DNA from: Actinomycetota bacterium
Lineage (GTDB): Bacteria; Actinomycetota; Actinomycetes; Actinomycetales; Actinomycetaceae
NCBI GenBank assembly: GCA_019425105.1
Contig: JAHYYD010000027.1
Coordinates: 1 to 15,446, forward strand
DNA length: 15,446 bases
Direction of reading: 5' to 3'
Position 1 is the first letter of the stretch. The number at the start of each line of letters is the position of its first letter. Both the position numbers and the translations under genes were made by a program. The notes below the pieces were generated by a model, which did no database searches, was not told where the DNA came from, and saw only the letters and a list, made by a program, of their open reading frames with translations. This document shows, piece by piece, positions 6,918 through 15,429 of this stretch.

Positions 6918-8359
6918 GTCGTCTCGCTGCTGTCGTCGGTTGGGGTAAGTCTGGTCAGGGTGCGGCGGGCGCGTTGCTCGCCCGCGACTGGCAGGTGCGC
7001 GCGTTTGATGCGCGCGGTGGACAGTCGCTGTTCTTCGATGATGTCGCTGAGGTTGAGGTCAGTGTTCAGGAGGATCCGAACGCCCTCGTCGACGCGATCG
7101 TCGAGGCGGGCCCCGACCTCGTCGTCGTGTCTCCGGGCGTGCCCGCGCACCACCCGGTATTCCGTGCCTGTGAGGATGCGGGTATCGACCTGTGGGGAGA
7201 GGTGGAACTCGCCTGGCGTCTGCAGGAGGAGGGGCCGCACGCGGGTCGCCCGTGGTTGACGGTGACCGGCACGAACGGCAAGACCACCACCGTGGGTATG
7301 CTCGGTGAGATTCTGCGCAGCGCGGGCGTGAAGGTCGAAGAGGTCGGTAACATCGGCACTCCGATTACGCGCGCGATCGACTGTGATGCCGAGGTGTTTG
7401 CTGTCGAGCTGTCCAGCTTCCAGCTACACACGGCCTATACGGTCTCACCCCTGGCGTCGGTGTGTCTCAACGTGGATGCGGATCACTTGGACTGGCATGG
7501 TAGCGTCGAGGCCTACGCGGCGGATAAGGCTCGCGTGTACGAGAACACTGTGAAGGCGTGCGTGTATCCGGCATCCGATCGCACGGTCGAGGCCATGGTG
7601 GAGAACGCCGACGTCGTTGAGGGTGCGCGCGCCATCGGTGTGACGCTCGGTGCCCCGTCGGTGTCGCAGTTTGGCGTTGTTGAGGGACTTCTCGTCGACC
7701 GCGCGTTTGTGGAGAATCGCGCTCGTCAGGCGGTTGCCCTCGCACACGTCTCTGACCTGTCGGGTGCCTACGGGCCCCACCCGTCGGCTGCTGCGTTGAG
7801 TGATGCGCTGGCCGCTGCCGCTCTCGCGCGAGCGTACGGCGTCGAGCCCGAGGCCGTGGAGGCGGGGCTTCGCTCCTTCCACCCTGCCGGGCACCGCCGC
7901 GCGGTCATCGCCCATGCGGCGGATCTGACGTGGGTGGACGACTCGAAGGCGACGAACGCGCATGCTGCGCGGGCCTCGCTCGCAGGCCTGCCTCCGCGCA
8001 GCGCGATCTGGATTGTCGGTGGAGACGCAAAGGGGCAGGATTTCACGGAGCTCATCAAGCAGGTTGAGCCGATCCTGCGCGGTGTCGTCGTCATCGGCGA
8101 GGATCGCCGTGCCCTGGTCGCCGCGCTGTCCGCCGAGGCACCGCAGGTCCCGTTCGTGGAGGTCGATGGACACGAGGATTGGATGTTCTCGGTCGTGAAC
8201 GAGGCCGTGGCGCTGTCCATGCCGGGTGACACTGTTGTGCTTGCCCCCGCCTGCGCGTCCTGGGATCAGTTCGATAACTACGGCCAGCGTGGCGATGCGT
8301 TCGCGGACGCGGTGTCGCGCCTGGCCGCCCAGTGGGGGAGCGCCGGTGCCGACGAATAA
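6914..8359 (+). CDS. murD: UDP-MurNAc-L-alanine:D-glutamate ligase MurD
   Basis: This cytoplasmic ligase adds D-Glu to UDP-MurNAc-L-Ala. The 481-residue product starts with a Rossmann-type 'AAVVGWGKSGQGAAG' segment, followed by the P-loop VTGTNGKTTTVG (117-128), 'HPAGHRR', and 'VDDSKATNAHA' (D342, D343, K345, N348). The last motif is diagnostic of MurD. The ATG at 6914 overlaps the mraY stop as ATGA. The nearest purine-rich segment is about 14 nt away, so translation probably depends on coupling to mraY. Length is close to that of other actinobacterial MurD proteins and longer than in E. coli. Confidence 0.95.
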   Translation: MSRLAAVVGWGKSGQGAAGALLARDWQVRAFDARGGQSLFFDDVAEVEVSVQEDPNALVDAIVEAGPDLVVVSPGVPAHHPVFRACEDAGIDLWGEVELAWRLQEEGPHAGRPWLTVTGTNGKTTTVGMLGEILRSAGVKVEEVGNIGTPITRAIDCDAEVFAVELSSFQLHTAYTVSPLASVCLNVDADHLDWHGSVEAYAADKARVYENTVKACVYPASDRTVEAMVENADVVEGARAIGVTLGAPSVSQFGVVEGLLVDRAFVENRARQAVALAHVSDLSGAYGPHPSAAALSDALAAAALARAYGVEPEAVEAGLRSFHPAGHRRAVIAHAADLTWVDDSKATNAHAARASLAGLPPRSAIWIVGGDAKGQDFTELIKQVEPILRGVVVIGEDRRALVAALSAEAPQVPFVEVDGHEDWMFSVVNEAVALSMPGDTVVLAPACASWDQFDNYGQRGDAFADAVSRLAAQWGSAGADE

Positions 8360-9602
8360 GCGCGGGTGGCATATCCCGACGGTGACGCTGCCTCGGATCC
8401 GCTTCGGCTCCGGTCAGGAGCGGGAAGAAAGCCCGGTGATGACGTACTATCTCGTCGTCCTTCCGGCCATCGTGCTGTCGGTTTTCGGCCTCGTCATGGG
8501 GTTTTCCGCGCAGACGGTCACGTCGATCGCGCAGGGGGAGAACCCCTACACGGCGTATGCCCGTCCTCTGCTGATTATCGTTGTCTCGCTGCTGATCGCG
8601 ATGGTCGTTCAGCTGGTGCCGCAGCGGTGGTTCGTCTTCATAGCGCCGGTGATGTTCGTGGGTGCGCTTGGCTTCCAGACGCTGGTGCTCAGTCCTCTCG
8701 GCCGGTCGGAGGGCGGTAACGCGAACTGGGTGAAGCTTGGGCCGATCATGGCCCAGCCGTCGGAATTCCTGAAGCTTGCGCTTATTGTCTTCTTGGCGCT
8801 GATGGTCTCGAAGTCAGCGTCGAAGCGCTGCGACCTGCGCACGATGGCGGTTGCCGTTGGCCTGCCGATTCTCATTGCGCTGGGTGCGGTCATGCTCGGC
8901 CGAGACATGGGTACCGCGATGGTTGTTGCGGTGGGTGCTCTGGGGGCTATGTGGGTTGCAGGCTTGCCCAAGCGCTGGTTCGGTGGCCTCGTCATGGTCG
9001 CGGTCCCCACGCTGGTGCTCCTGGTTCTGTCGAATCCGACCCGTATTCGCCGTATTCTCGCCATCCTGCCGGGCACGTCGAAGGGCCCGGACGAGTCTGC
9101 TCCCGAGCAGATTGACCATTCGCTGTGGGCGCTGGGTTCGGGCGGTCTGACCGGCCTCGGCCCGGGCGCGTCGCGCGAGAAGTGGAATTACCTGCAGGCG
9201 GCGCACACGGACTTTATTTTCGCGATCGTCGGTGAGGAATTCGGCCTGTTCGGTACGCTCGCCGTCCTCGTGTGCCTGGGTCTGCTGGTGTGGGGCATGA
9301 TCCGAGTGGCGCGAGAGTCCTCGGATCTGTTCGTTGTCGCCGTGTCTTCGGGCGTCGCCTCCTGGATCGGTGTGCAGACGATCATTAACGTTCTATCGGT
9401 GACGGGCCTGGGTCCGGTCATTGGTGTTCCACTGCCGCTTGTGTCCTACGGCGGATCGTCCTTCCTGTTTACCATCACCGCTGTCGCTGTTGTGGCGTCG
9501 TTCGCGCGCGCCCGCGCCGGTATGCGGATGATCGGTCGACCGGACGAGGCATCGGCGGGGCGTGACCCCCGCGTGGCGCCCCGCAGGCGCGCGGCTCGCT
9601 AA
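8346..9602 (+). CDS. ftsW: Peptidoglycan glycosyltransferase FtsW (SEDS family)
   Basis: FtsW polymerises lipid II into septal glycan strands, paired with FtsI. The protein is a polytopic SEDS member (about 10 helices). It has 'GGNANWVKLGPIMAQPSEFLKL' (here in two parts), 'HTDFIFAIVGEEFGLFG' with the expected catalytic aspartate at D289, 'PLPLVSYGGSS', and a basic cytoplasmic tail. The start is not certain. The GTG at 8346 lies inside the murD 3' end with GGGGGAG (8333-8339) well placed, and gives 418 residues with a 31-residue cytoplasmic N-terminus. The alternative ATG at 8439 has GGAAGAAAG before it and would give 387 residues. FtsW is preferred over RodA because of its place between murD and murG. 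Confidence 0.93.
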   Translation: MPTNKRGWHIPTVTLPRIRFGSGQEREESPVMTYYLVVLPAIVLSVFGLVMGFSAQTVTSIAQGENPYTAYARPLLIIVVSLLIAMVVQLVPQRWFVFIAPVMFVGALGFQTLVLSPLGRSEGGNANWVKLGPIMAQPSEFLKLALIVFLALMVSKSASKRCDLRTMAVAVGLPILIALGAVMLGRDMGTAMVVAVGALGAMWVAGLPKRWFGGLVMVAVPTLVLLVLSNPTRIRRILAILPGTSKGPDESAPEQIDHSLWALGSGGLTGLGPGASREKWNYLQAAHTDFIFAIVGEEFGLFGTLAVLVCLGLLVWGMIRVARESSDLFVVAVSSGVASWIGVQTIINVLSVTGLGPVIGVPLPLVSYGGSSFLFTITAVAVVASFARARAGMRMIGRPDEASAGRDPRVAPRRRAAR

Positions 9603-9634
9603 ACTGGGGCTAGGCACGCGTAAAGGAGGCGCTT

Positions 9635-10759
9635 ATGGTCAAGGTTGTGATGGCTGGCGGCGGGACCGCCGGTCACGTGAATCCTCTGCTGGCGACGGCG
9701 GCACAGCTGCGTGAGAGCGGTGCGGAGGTCGTGGTTTTGGGGACAGCGGCTGGTTTGGAATCGGATTTGGTTCCGGCTGCCGGTTTCCCGTTGGTGGAGA
9801 TTCCTCGCGTGCCGTTGCCGCGTCGCCCTTCCCTCGCGTTCTTCACGCTGCCGTCGCGGTTCTCTGATGCGGTGAGACGGTGTGCTCAGGCTTTGGAGGG
9901 CACCGACGTCCTCGTGGGCTTTGGTGGCTACGTGTCGACGCCCGCATACATTGCTGCCAAGCGCGCAGGCGTTCCGATCGTCATTCACGAGCAGAATGCC
10001 CGCCCCGGCCTCGCGAATAAGGTGGGTGCTCGCAATGCTGCAGTTGTGGCCTTGACGTTCCCGTCGACGCCGCTTCAGGCTCGCCGCGGTGAGACGGTTG
10101 TGACTGGGCTCCCGCTGCGTGCGGCGATTGCTGACTTGGCGAGCCGTCGCGGGGATGCGGCTGGTGCCGCGCAGGCGCGCCGTGAGGCCGCTGAGCGCCT
10201 AGGGGTGAACCCCGATGCTCCGACGCTCCTCGTCACGGGTGGCTCGCTGGGCGCGCTGCACGTGAACGAGTCGATGACCGGCGCTGCAGACGCTCTGCCT
10301 GAGGGCGCGCAGGTCGTGCACCTGACGGGCCGTGGGAAGGACGAGCCTGTGCGCGCCGCTGTTGAGGCTGCGGGGTGCTCGGATCGCTGGCACGTCATCG
10401 ATTACCTCACGACGATGGAGGATGCGCTGGCGGTTGCGGACCTCGTCGTGTGTCGGTCGGGCGCGGGAACAGTGGCGGAGATGGAAGCCCTTGGGCTTCC
10501 CTGCATCTACGTGCCGCTGCCGATTGGTAACGGCGAGCAGCGTCTCAACGCAGCGGATCACGTCGCTGCGGGTGGGGCGCAGCTGATCGACGACAAGGAC
10601 TTTACGGCGGACTTCGTGCGTTCCAATGTCTTCCCCCTGCTGGGTTCTGCCCGCCTGGCAGACATGACGGCTGCTTCGCAGTCTCTGGGACGTGCGGGTG
10701 CTGCGCGTGCACTGGCCGATCTGGCCCTGGAACAGGTGAAGGAGAGCGGCCGTGAGTGA
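9635..10759 (+). CDS. murG: UDP-GlcNAc:lipid I GlcNAc transferase MurG
   Basis: This peripheral membrane GT28 glycosyltransferase adds GlcNAc to lipid I to make lipid II. The 374-residue protein has the N-terminal G-loop GGGTAGHVNP (8-17), FGGYVSTPAYIAA (96-108), HEQNARPGLANK (118-129), a second G-loop TGGSLGALHVNE (201-212), and the donor-binding CRSGAGTVAEMEALG (273-287) with GEQRLNA (300-306). The ATG is supported by AAAGGAGG (9622-9629) 5 nt upstream. It sits 32 nt after ftsW and overlaps murC by 8 nt. All family landmarks are intact. Confidence 0.97.
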   Translation: MVKVVMAGGGTAGHVNPLLATAAQLRESGAEVVVLGTAAGLESDLVPAAGFPLVEIPRVPLPRRPSLAFFTLPSRFSDAVRRCAQALEGTDVLVGFGGYVSTPAYIAAKRAGVPIVIHEQNARPGLANKVGARNAAVVALTFPSTPLQARRGETVVTGLPLRAAIADLASRRGDAAGAAQARREAAERLGVNPDAPTLLVTGGSLGALHVNESMTGAADALPEGAQVVHLTGRGKDEPVRAAVEAAGCSDRWHVIDYLTTMEDALAVADLVVCRSGAGTVAEMEALGLPCIYVPLPIGNGEQRLNAADHVAAGGAQLIDDKDFTADFVRSNVFPLLGSARLADMTAASQSLGRAGAARALADLALEQVKESGRE

Positions 10760-12143
10760 GCCGATGCTGCAGGATCGTTTCCATCTGATTGGTATCGGAG
10801 GCGCCGGCATGAGCGTCGTCGCCGAGCTGCTGGCATCGCGTGGCGCGACCGTGGAAGGCTCAGACCGCGAGGATTCTGCGGTTCTCGACCACCTGCGCTC
10901 GGTGGGTGTGTGTGTCTTCGTCGGGCACGATGCTTCGCACGTGGATCCGACGTCGGTGGTCGTCGTGTCGACTGCTATCCGTGAGGACAACCCCGAGCTG
11001 GCGATTGCTCGTGAGCGCGGTCAGCTGGTGATTCACCGTTCGCAGGCTCTCGCGCTGGCGGCTACCGGTATGCGTTTCATCGGCGTGGCCGGAGCGCACG
11101 GGAAGACGACGACGTCCGGCATGCTGGCGATCGGACTGTCGGCCTGTGGGCTGGATCCGTCCGTAGCGGTGGGTGGCGTTCTGCCCCAGCTGGGGACCGG
11201 CGCGCACCTGGGTGGCGGCGATATTTTCGTCGCTGAGGCCGACGAGTCGGATGGCTCGTTCCTGAACTATTCTCCGGCGATCGAGATCGTGACGAACGTT
11301 GAACCCGATCACCTGGATCGCTATCATTCGCGCGAGGAGTTCGAGCAGATCTTCGTTGAGTTCGCGCGCCGTATGGTCCCCGGGGGCCTGCTGGTAACGT
11401 GCGCCGAGGATGAGGGTGCGTGTCGCCTCGCGGACGCGGCCCTCGCCGAGGGGCTGCGCGTCGTGACCTACGGGCGTGCGGATCGCTCGCTGCGAGATCC
11501 CGATGTCGTGATTTCTGACGTGCGCGTTGAGGCTCACGGGGCCGGTGCGTCCGTGACGTGGGGGTCGCGCAGTGCGTCACTGGCGCTGAGTGTCCCCGGC
11601 GAACATAATGTGCTCAATGCGACGGCCGCGTGGGTGGCAGGCATCGAGTGTGGGTTGGAGCCCCAGGCCATTGCCGACGGCCTGGGCGAGTTCACGGGTG
11701 CGGCCCGTCGTTTCGAGGCCCGCGGCCAGGTTGGTACGCGCCGTCTCTTTGATGACTACGCGCATCACCCGACTGAGGTGGAGGCCGCGATTCGCGAGGC
11801 GCACGTCGTCGCCGGCGAGGGCGAGGTGAGTGTGGTCTTCCAGCCGCATCTGTACTCGCGCACGCGCATTTTCGCGCAGCGCTTCGCGCAGGCACTGTCG
11901 GGCGCGGATCATGTCGTCCTGGCGGGTATCTACGGTGCTCGCGAGGACCCGCAGCCCGGTGTTGACTCCTCGTTGATTTCGTCGCGCATCGAGGGCGCGT
12001 CCTACGTCGAGGACATGCACGAGGCTGCCCGCCTGGCTGCGTCACTGACCCCTCAGGGCGGTGTGTGCGTCACGATGGGCGCCGGTTCGATCACTCGCTG
12101 CGCATCCGATGTGCTGGATGAGTGGAAGCGAATGGAGGCATGA
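10752..12143 (+). CDS. murC: UDP-MurNAc:L-alanine ligase MurC
   Basis: This cytoplasmic ATP-dependent ligase attaches L-Ala to UDP-MurNAc, the first amino acid of the stem peptide. The 463-residue protein starts with 'FHLIGIGGAGMSVVAELL', has the MurC-type P-loop GAHGKTTTSG (114-123; K118), 'EADESDGSFLNY', and the C-terminal 'DDYAHHPTEVEAAI'. The GTG start at 10752 has AAGGAG (10739-10744) 7 nt upstream and overlaps the last codons of murG by 8 nt. The stop overlaps the ftsQ ATG. The GAHGK and DESDGS motifs separate it from MurD and MurF in the same cluster. Confidence 0.97.
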   Translation: MSEPMLQDRFHLIGIGGAGMSVVAELLASRGATVEGSDREDSAVLDHLRSVGVCVFVGHDASHVDPTSVVVVSTAIREDNPELAIARERGQLVIHRSQALALAATGMRFIGVAGAHGKTTTSGMLAIGLSACGLDPSVAVGGVLPQLGTGAHLGGGDIFVAEADESDGSFLNYSPAIEIVTNVEPDHLDRYHSREEFEQIFVEFARRMVPGGLLVTCAEDEGACRLADAALAEGLRVVTYGRADRSLRDPDVVISDVRVEAHGAGASVTWGSRSASLALSVPGEHNVLNATAAWVAGIECGLEPQAIADGLGEFTGAARRFEARGQVGTRRLFDDYAHHPTEVEAAIREAHVVAGEGEVSVVFQPHLYSRTRIFAQRFAQALSGADHVVLAGIYGAREDPQPGVDSSLISSRIEGASYVEDMHEAARLAASLTPQGGVCVTMGAGSITRCASDVLDEWKRMEA

Positions 12144-13114
12144 GGCCGCCTTCGCCGAGGCGTCCGGGGGGTGCTCGATCTCGTGAAGAGCGCTCGCCGC
12201 GCGCGGGGAGGGTGGGTTCCTTGCGCGCCTCGTCTTTCGACGAGATCATCGCTCCGACGCCCGAGGACGAGGGCACGAGCGAGGCCGAGGCAGCGAAGCG
12301 ACGTCCCGTGTCGCTCGTGGAGCGCCGTCACGCTCACTCGGCGGTTGATCGGCCCATGCCCGTCGCTGATGCCGCGTCATTGCTCGGAGGCGAGGAGGCA
12401 ACGGACCTGGGGGACAGGCTCCGTGAGCGTCACCGTGCGCGTCGCATGCTCCTCGTGCGTCGTATCGCGCTCACAGTCGTGACGCTTGCCGTCGCTGGCG
12501 GTGCCGTGTGGGTCGCGTTCTTCTCACCGGTCTTCGCCTTCTCTTCTTCCGCGGTCGTGGTTTCGGGCGAAGACGGGACACTCGTCACAGCTGACTCTGT
12601 GCGCTCATCGATTGCGTCATTCGAGGGAGTGCCGCTGACGCGACTGAACACGTCTGCAGTTGCCCGCGCCGTCGAATCGAACGTCGCAGTGCGCTCGGCG
12701 ACCGTGACGAGGCGCTGGCCGACAAGCCTGCGCATCTCGGTGACTATGCGCACCCCGCTGGCCGTGGAGGCTGTTTCCGGCGGCTACCAGTTGGTGGACG
12801 ATCAGGGTGTGGCGTTCCAACAGGTCGCCGATGCGGGATCCTATCCGTTGGTGACCCTGCCCGAAGACCGCAGCGTCGGTGCCGCCGATATCGCGTCGGC
12901 GCTCGGCGCTCTGGACGACGAAACACGCTCGCAGGTAGCGACTGCCACGTCGACGGGGGCGCAGGTGAGTTTCACGCTGAAGGGTGGGCAGAGTGTCAAG
13001 TGGGGAACGAATGCGGATGCCCCTCAGAAGGCTCGCGTGCTCGCTACTTTGCTGGCGAATGTGAAGGCGACGACCTACGACGTGTCATCGCCGAATCACC
13101 CTGTGACCAGTTAA
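12140..13114 (+). CDS. ftsQ: Cell division protein FtsQ (POTRA domain)
   Basis: This bitopic divisome protein complexes with FtsL and FtsB/DivIC. The 324-residue form has a long cytoplasmic tail rich in Arg, Pro and Glu (1-100), one transmembrane helix (about 108-128, following RMLLVRR), and an extracytoplasmic POTRA domain with 'VVVSGEDGTLVTADSVRSSI' and 'VRSATVTRRWPTSLRISV', the usual FtsQ pattern. The start is uncertain. The ATG at 12140 overlaps the murC stop (ATGA), but its GGAGG (12134-12138) is only 1 nt away. A GTG at 12122 is in the same frame. Coupling to murC makes 12140 the best guess. It is followed by a noncoding gap holding the ftsZ promoter. Confidence 0.9.
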   Translation: MRPPSPRRPGGARSREERSPRAGRVGSLRASSFDEIIAPTPEDEGTSEAEAAKRRPVSLVERRHAHSAVDRPMPVADAASLLGGEEATDLGDRLRERHRARRMLLVRRIALTVVTLAVAGGAVWVAFFSPVFAFSSSAVVVSGEDGTLVTADSVRSSIASFEGVPLTRLNTSAVARAVESNVAVRSATVTRRWPTSLRISVTMRTPLAVEAVSGGYQLVDDQGVAFQQVADAGSYPLVTLPEDRSVGAADIASALGALDDETRSQVATATSTGAQVSFTLKGGQSVKWGTNADAPQKARVLATLLANVKATTYDVSSPNHPVTS

Positions 13115-13140
13115 GCCTTCATTATTGTCCGCGTGTTGGC

Positions 13141-13169
13141 TTGAAGGATCGCGCGTGGACCCCTAATTT
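13141..13169 (+). promoter_or_regulatory. Probable sigma70-type promoter of ftsZ
   Basis: TTGAAG (13141-13146) and TAATTT (13164-13169) are separated by exactly 17 nt in the ftsQ-ftsZ gap, and the -10 lies in a locally AT-rich patch unusual for this sequence. A start near 13176 would give a leader of about 65 nt before the ftsZ ATG. A dedicated ftsZ promoter downstream of ftsQ is known in several Actinobacteria, which supports the reading. The exact start is not shown. Confidence 0.55.
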
Positions 13170-13196
13170 CTTTCCGACACGAAGCACGTTAAACAT

Positions 13197-13216
13197 CAAC
13201 CTTCAACTAAAGGTTG
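13197..13216 (+). promoter_or_regulatory. Hairpin in the ftsZ leader
   Basis: CAACCTT (13197-13203) and AAGGTTG (13210-13216) form a perfect 7-bp inverted repeat around a 6-nt loop, between the probable ftsZ promoter and the ribosome binding site AAGGGAGA (13229-13236). It could be an operator or an mRNA structure that affects ftsZ translation. No U-tract follows, so it is not a terminator. Confidence 0.5.
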
Positions 13217-13241
13217 AGGGTCTGATGCAAGGGAGACATCC

Positions 13242-14495
13242 ATGGCGACACCGCAAAACCACCTGGCAGTGATCAAGGTCGTCGGCGTCGGCGGCGGCGG
13301 AGTTAACGCCGTGAACCGAATGATCGAGGTCGGCCTCAAGGGCGTTGAGTTCATCGCGGTCAACACTGACGCGCAGGCTCTGCTCATGTCTGACGCAGAG
13401 ACGAAGCTCGACATCGGCCGCGAACTCACGCACGGCCTCGGAGCCGGCGCGGACCCCGCAGTCGGCCGTAAGGCTGCCGAGGACCACATCGAGGAAATCA
13501 CTGCTGCGCTTGAGGGCGCGGACATGGTTTTCGTGACCGCTGGTGAGGGCGGTGGCACGGGTACGGGTGCGGCCCCTGTTGTTGCCAAGATCGCTCGCGA
13601 CGCGGGTGCCCTGACCGTCGGTGTCGTGACCCGCCCCTTCTCCTTCGAGGGTAACCGCCGTGCGGCTCAGGCCGAGGGGGGTGTCACGACCCTGCGCGAA
13701 GAAGTCGACACCCTGATCGTCATCCCGAACGACCGTCTTCTGGAAATCTCCGACGCGAACATCTCCGTTCTCGATGCCTTCCGTGCTGCCGACCAGGTTC
13801 TCCTGTCGGGCGTTCAGGGCATCACTGAGCTGATTACGACTCCGGGTCTCATTAACGTGGACTTCAACGATGTCAAGTCCGTCATGAAGGATGCGGGTTC
13901 GGCTCTCATGGGTATTGGCGCCGCGACCGGCGAAGATCGTGCTCTGCGCGCCGTCGAAAGCGCGATCTCCTCGCCGCTGCTCGAAGCTTCGATCGACGGT
14001 GCGCATGGCGTCCTCATGTTCTTCCAGGGTGGCTCGGACCTCAGCCTCCAGGAAGTCTTCGCATCCTCGCAGCTTGTGCGTGAGGCCGCACACCCCGAGG
14101 CGAATATCATCTTTGGTAATGTCATCGACGACGCTCTCGGCGATGAGATTCGTGTCACCGTTATCGCCGCTGGCTTCGACGACGTGGCCGATGCTCAGAT
14201 GTCGCGTCCTTCCGCCGCCCGCGTTGCAGCCCCCGTTGCTCAGCAGCGTCCCGCCGCCCCCGAGGCAAAGGCGCCCGCCGCTGAGACGACACGCATTAGC
14301 CAGGTGTCGACGCGCCGTCCCCAGCATCGCGCGAACGTCGCCGCTCCTGTGCGCGAGGCCGCCCCGGCTCCTGTTGAGGCCCCCGCCGCGGTGGAGTACG
14401 AGGAGTCTGAGTCTGAGCACTCCTTCGAGGTGCCTCGCATCTACCCCGAGGCCCCCGAGAAGGAAGAGCTGGATATTCCGCCCTTCCTGCGCTGA
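13242..14495 (+). CDS. ftsZ: Cell division GTPase FtsZ
   Basis: This tubulin-like GTPase polymerises into the Z ring at midcell and recruits the divisome. The 417-residue protein has the N-terminal '[17 protein letters not shown]', the tubulin signature GEGGGTGTG (101-109), 'NDRLL', and the catalytic T7 loop N205-V-D207-F-N-D210. The globular domain is followed by an Ala/Pro/Glu-rich linker (about 315-405), then the C-terminal DIPPFLR peptide that in Actinobacteria binds partners such as SepF and FtsW. The ATG has AAGGGAGA (13229-13236) 5 nt upstream. It probably has its own promoter. The stop codon overlaps the pgeF ATG (TGATG). FtsA is absent from the cluster, as usual for Actinobacteria. 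Confidence 0.98.
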   Translation: MATPQNHLAVIKVVGVGGGGVNAVNRMIEVGLKGVEFIAVNTDAQALLMSDAETKLDIGRELTHGLGAGADPAVGRKAAEDHIEEITAALEGADMVFVTAGEGGGTGTGAAPVVAKIARDAGALTVGVVTRPFSFEGNRRAAQAEGGVTTLREEVDTLIVIPNDRLLEISDANISVLDAFRAADQVLLSGVQGITELITTPGLINVDFNDVKSVMKDAGSALMGIGAATGEDRALRAVESAISSPLLEASIDGAHGVLMFFQGGSDLSLQEVFASSQLVREAAHPEANIIFGNVIDDALGDEIRVTVIAAGFDDVADAQMSRPSAARVAAPVAQQRPAAPEAKAPAAETTRISQVSTRRPQHRANVAAPVREAAPAPVEAPAAVEYEESESEHSFEVPRIYPEAPEKEELDIPPFLR

Positions 14496-15253
14496 TGACT
14501 GACATTGCTTGGGCCGGTGCCCGGGTCCACCTCACCGAGGTGGACCCGGGCACCGGTGCGCTTTGTGGCAATGTCGGATTGCATGTGGGGGATGATCCGT
14601 CCCTCGTGCGCGAACGACGGCGCGCTCTTGCGGAGGCGCTGGGACGCGACGTCGTTTGGATGGATCAGACGCACTCGACTCGGGTCGAGTTCCTGCGGAT
14701 GTGCGGTGGCGTTCCCTGGAGCGTGGAGCGCGGCGATGCGCTTGAGCAGCCAGCAGCGGGGGAGTGGGGACCCGTCGATGCTGACGGGATCATCATTGAC
14801 GCCCGCGGGCGGGCGGATGCTCCTGGTCTCGCCGTGCAGACCGCGGACTGTTTGCCGGTCGTTTTCTCTGCCGCATCCGGGCGGATTGTCGCTGCTGTCC
14901 ACGCGGGCAGGCGTGGGCTCCTCGGAGGGATACTCACTCGTGCCGCGCAGCGCATACGTGCTGTCGTTGACGGTCCTGTGGATGCCCTCATCGGTCCGGC
15001 TATCTGCGGACGATGCTACGAGGTGCCCGCGGACATGGCCGCGGCGAGTGAGCGCTCGATGCCGGGGATCCGCAGCCTGACGTCGTGGGGAACACCGGCT
15101 CTTGATCTTCCTCGCGCCGCCGCCGCATCTCTCACCGAGCTGGGTGTTCGGGTTGATGTCGATGACCGGTGCACGCGCGAAGACTCTGGCTTGTTTTCCT
15201 ATCGCGCTGACTCCTCGTGCGGACGTCAAGCGCTCATTATCGTGCCTGCCTGA
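14495..15253 (+). CDS. pgeF: Peptidoglycan editing factor PgeF (YfiH/DUF152 family)
   Basis: The 252-residue product matches the YfiH/DUF152 purine nucleoside phosphorylase/laccase-like fold. In E. coli PgeF removes precursors with L-Ser instead of L-Ala. The expected zinc ligands are present: H60 in QTH, C119 in TADC, and H136 in HAG. 'GPAICGRCYEVP' and the C-terminal 'GLFSYRAD' are also present. Two departures are visible. The usual HAGWRG reads HAGRRG (136-141), and the N-terminal 'FTxRxGGVS' region is replaced by a stretch encoded by a perfect palindrome. The ATG shares a base with the ftsZ stop, so expression is probably coupled. No separate ribosome binding site is evident. Confidence 0.88.
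   Translation: MTDIAWAGARVHLTEVDPGTGALCGNVGLHVGDDPSLVRERRRALAEALGRDVVWMDQTHSTRVEFLRMCGGVPWSVERGDALEQPAAGEWGPVDADGIIIDARGRADAPGLAVQTADCLPVVFSAASGRIVAAVHAGRRGLLGGILTRAAQRIRAVVDGPVDALIGPAICGRCYEVPADMAAASERSMPGIRSLTSWGTPALDLPRAAAASLTELGVRVDVDDRCTREDSGLFSYRADSSCGRQALIIVPA
14514..14556 (+). repeat. Perfect 20-bp inverted repeat at the 5' end of pgeF
   Basis: CCGGTGCCCGGGTCCACCTC (14514-14533) is followed by a 3-nt loop ACC and its exact reverse complement (14537-14556); 16 of the 20 pairs are G-C. It begins 19 nt after the ftsZ stop codon and lies wholly inside the pgeF reading frame (about residues 7-21). Only a weak U-run (CTTTG) follows. It could end or stabilise the ftsZ transcript, reduce pgeF expression, or be a binding site for a protein dimer. 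Confidence 0.9.
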
Positions 15254-15429
15254 GAGCGAGCGGGTGCCCAGCGCGCGGCGGCAAACCGTCGCCTCGGTTG
15301 GTTTTGTGCGCGTGGAACCCCGCATGACGCGCCTCGCCGCCCCGTTCCTTGCGACGCGCCGACGCCGCTGCGCCGCCTCGTCGTCAAGCGCCTGTAGCTT
15401 GTGGCTATGCATCGGCTGAAGGAGGAACA
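15254..15429. other. Noncoding gap between pgeF and the next gene
   Basis: No supported gene is seen in these 176 nt. It holds the possible terminator listed separately and a weak -10-like TAGCTT (15395-15400) preceded by TG, without a clear -35. Many actinobacterial clusters carry a YggS/PLP-binding protein gene between pgeF and sepF, and it is absent here. The gap suggests that the next gene has its own promoter. Confidence 0.5.
15277..15306 (+). terminator. Possible intrinsic terminator after pgeF
   Basis: GGCGGC (15277-15282) can pair with GTCGCC (15288-15293) around a 5-nt loop, with one G-U pair. A T-rich but interrupted run follows (to 15305). The stem is short, so termination would be partial at best. 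It lies 24 nt after the pgeF stop and before the next gene start. Confidence 0.3.

Noticed and set aside
13203..14420. Open frame of 405 codons antisense to ftsZ
   Set aside because: Long antisense frames are expected in high-GC coding DNA. The product resembles no known family, and the sense strand encodes an intact FtsZ.
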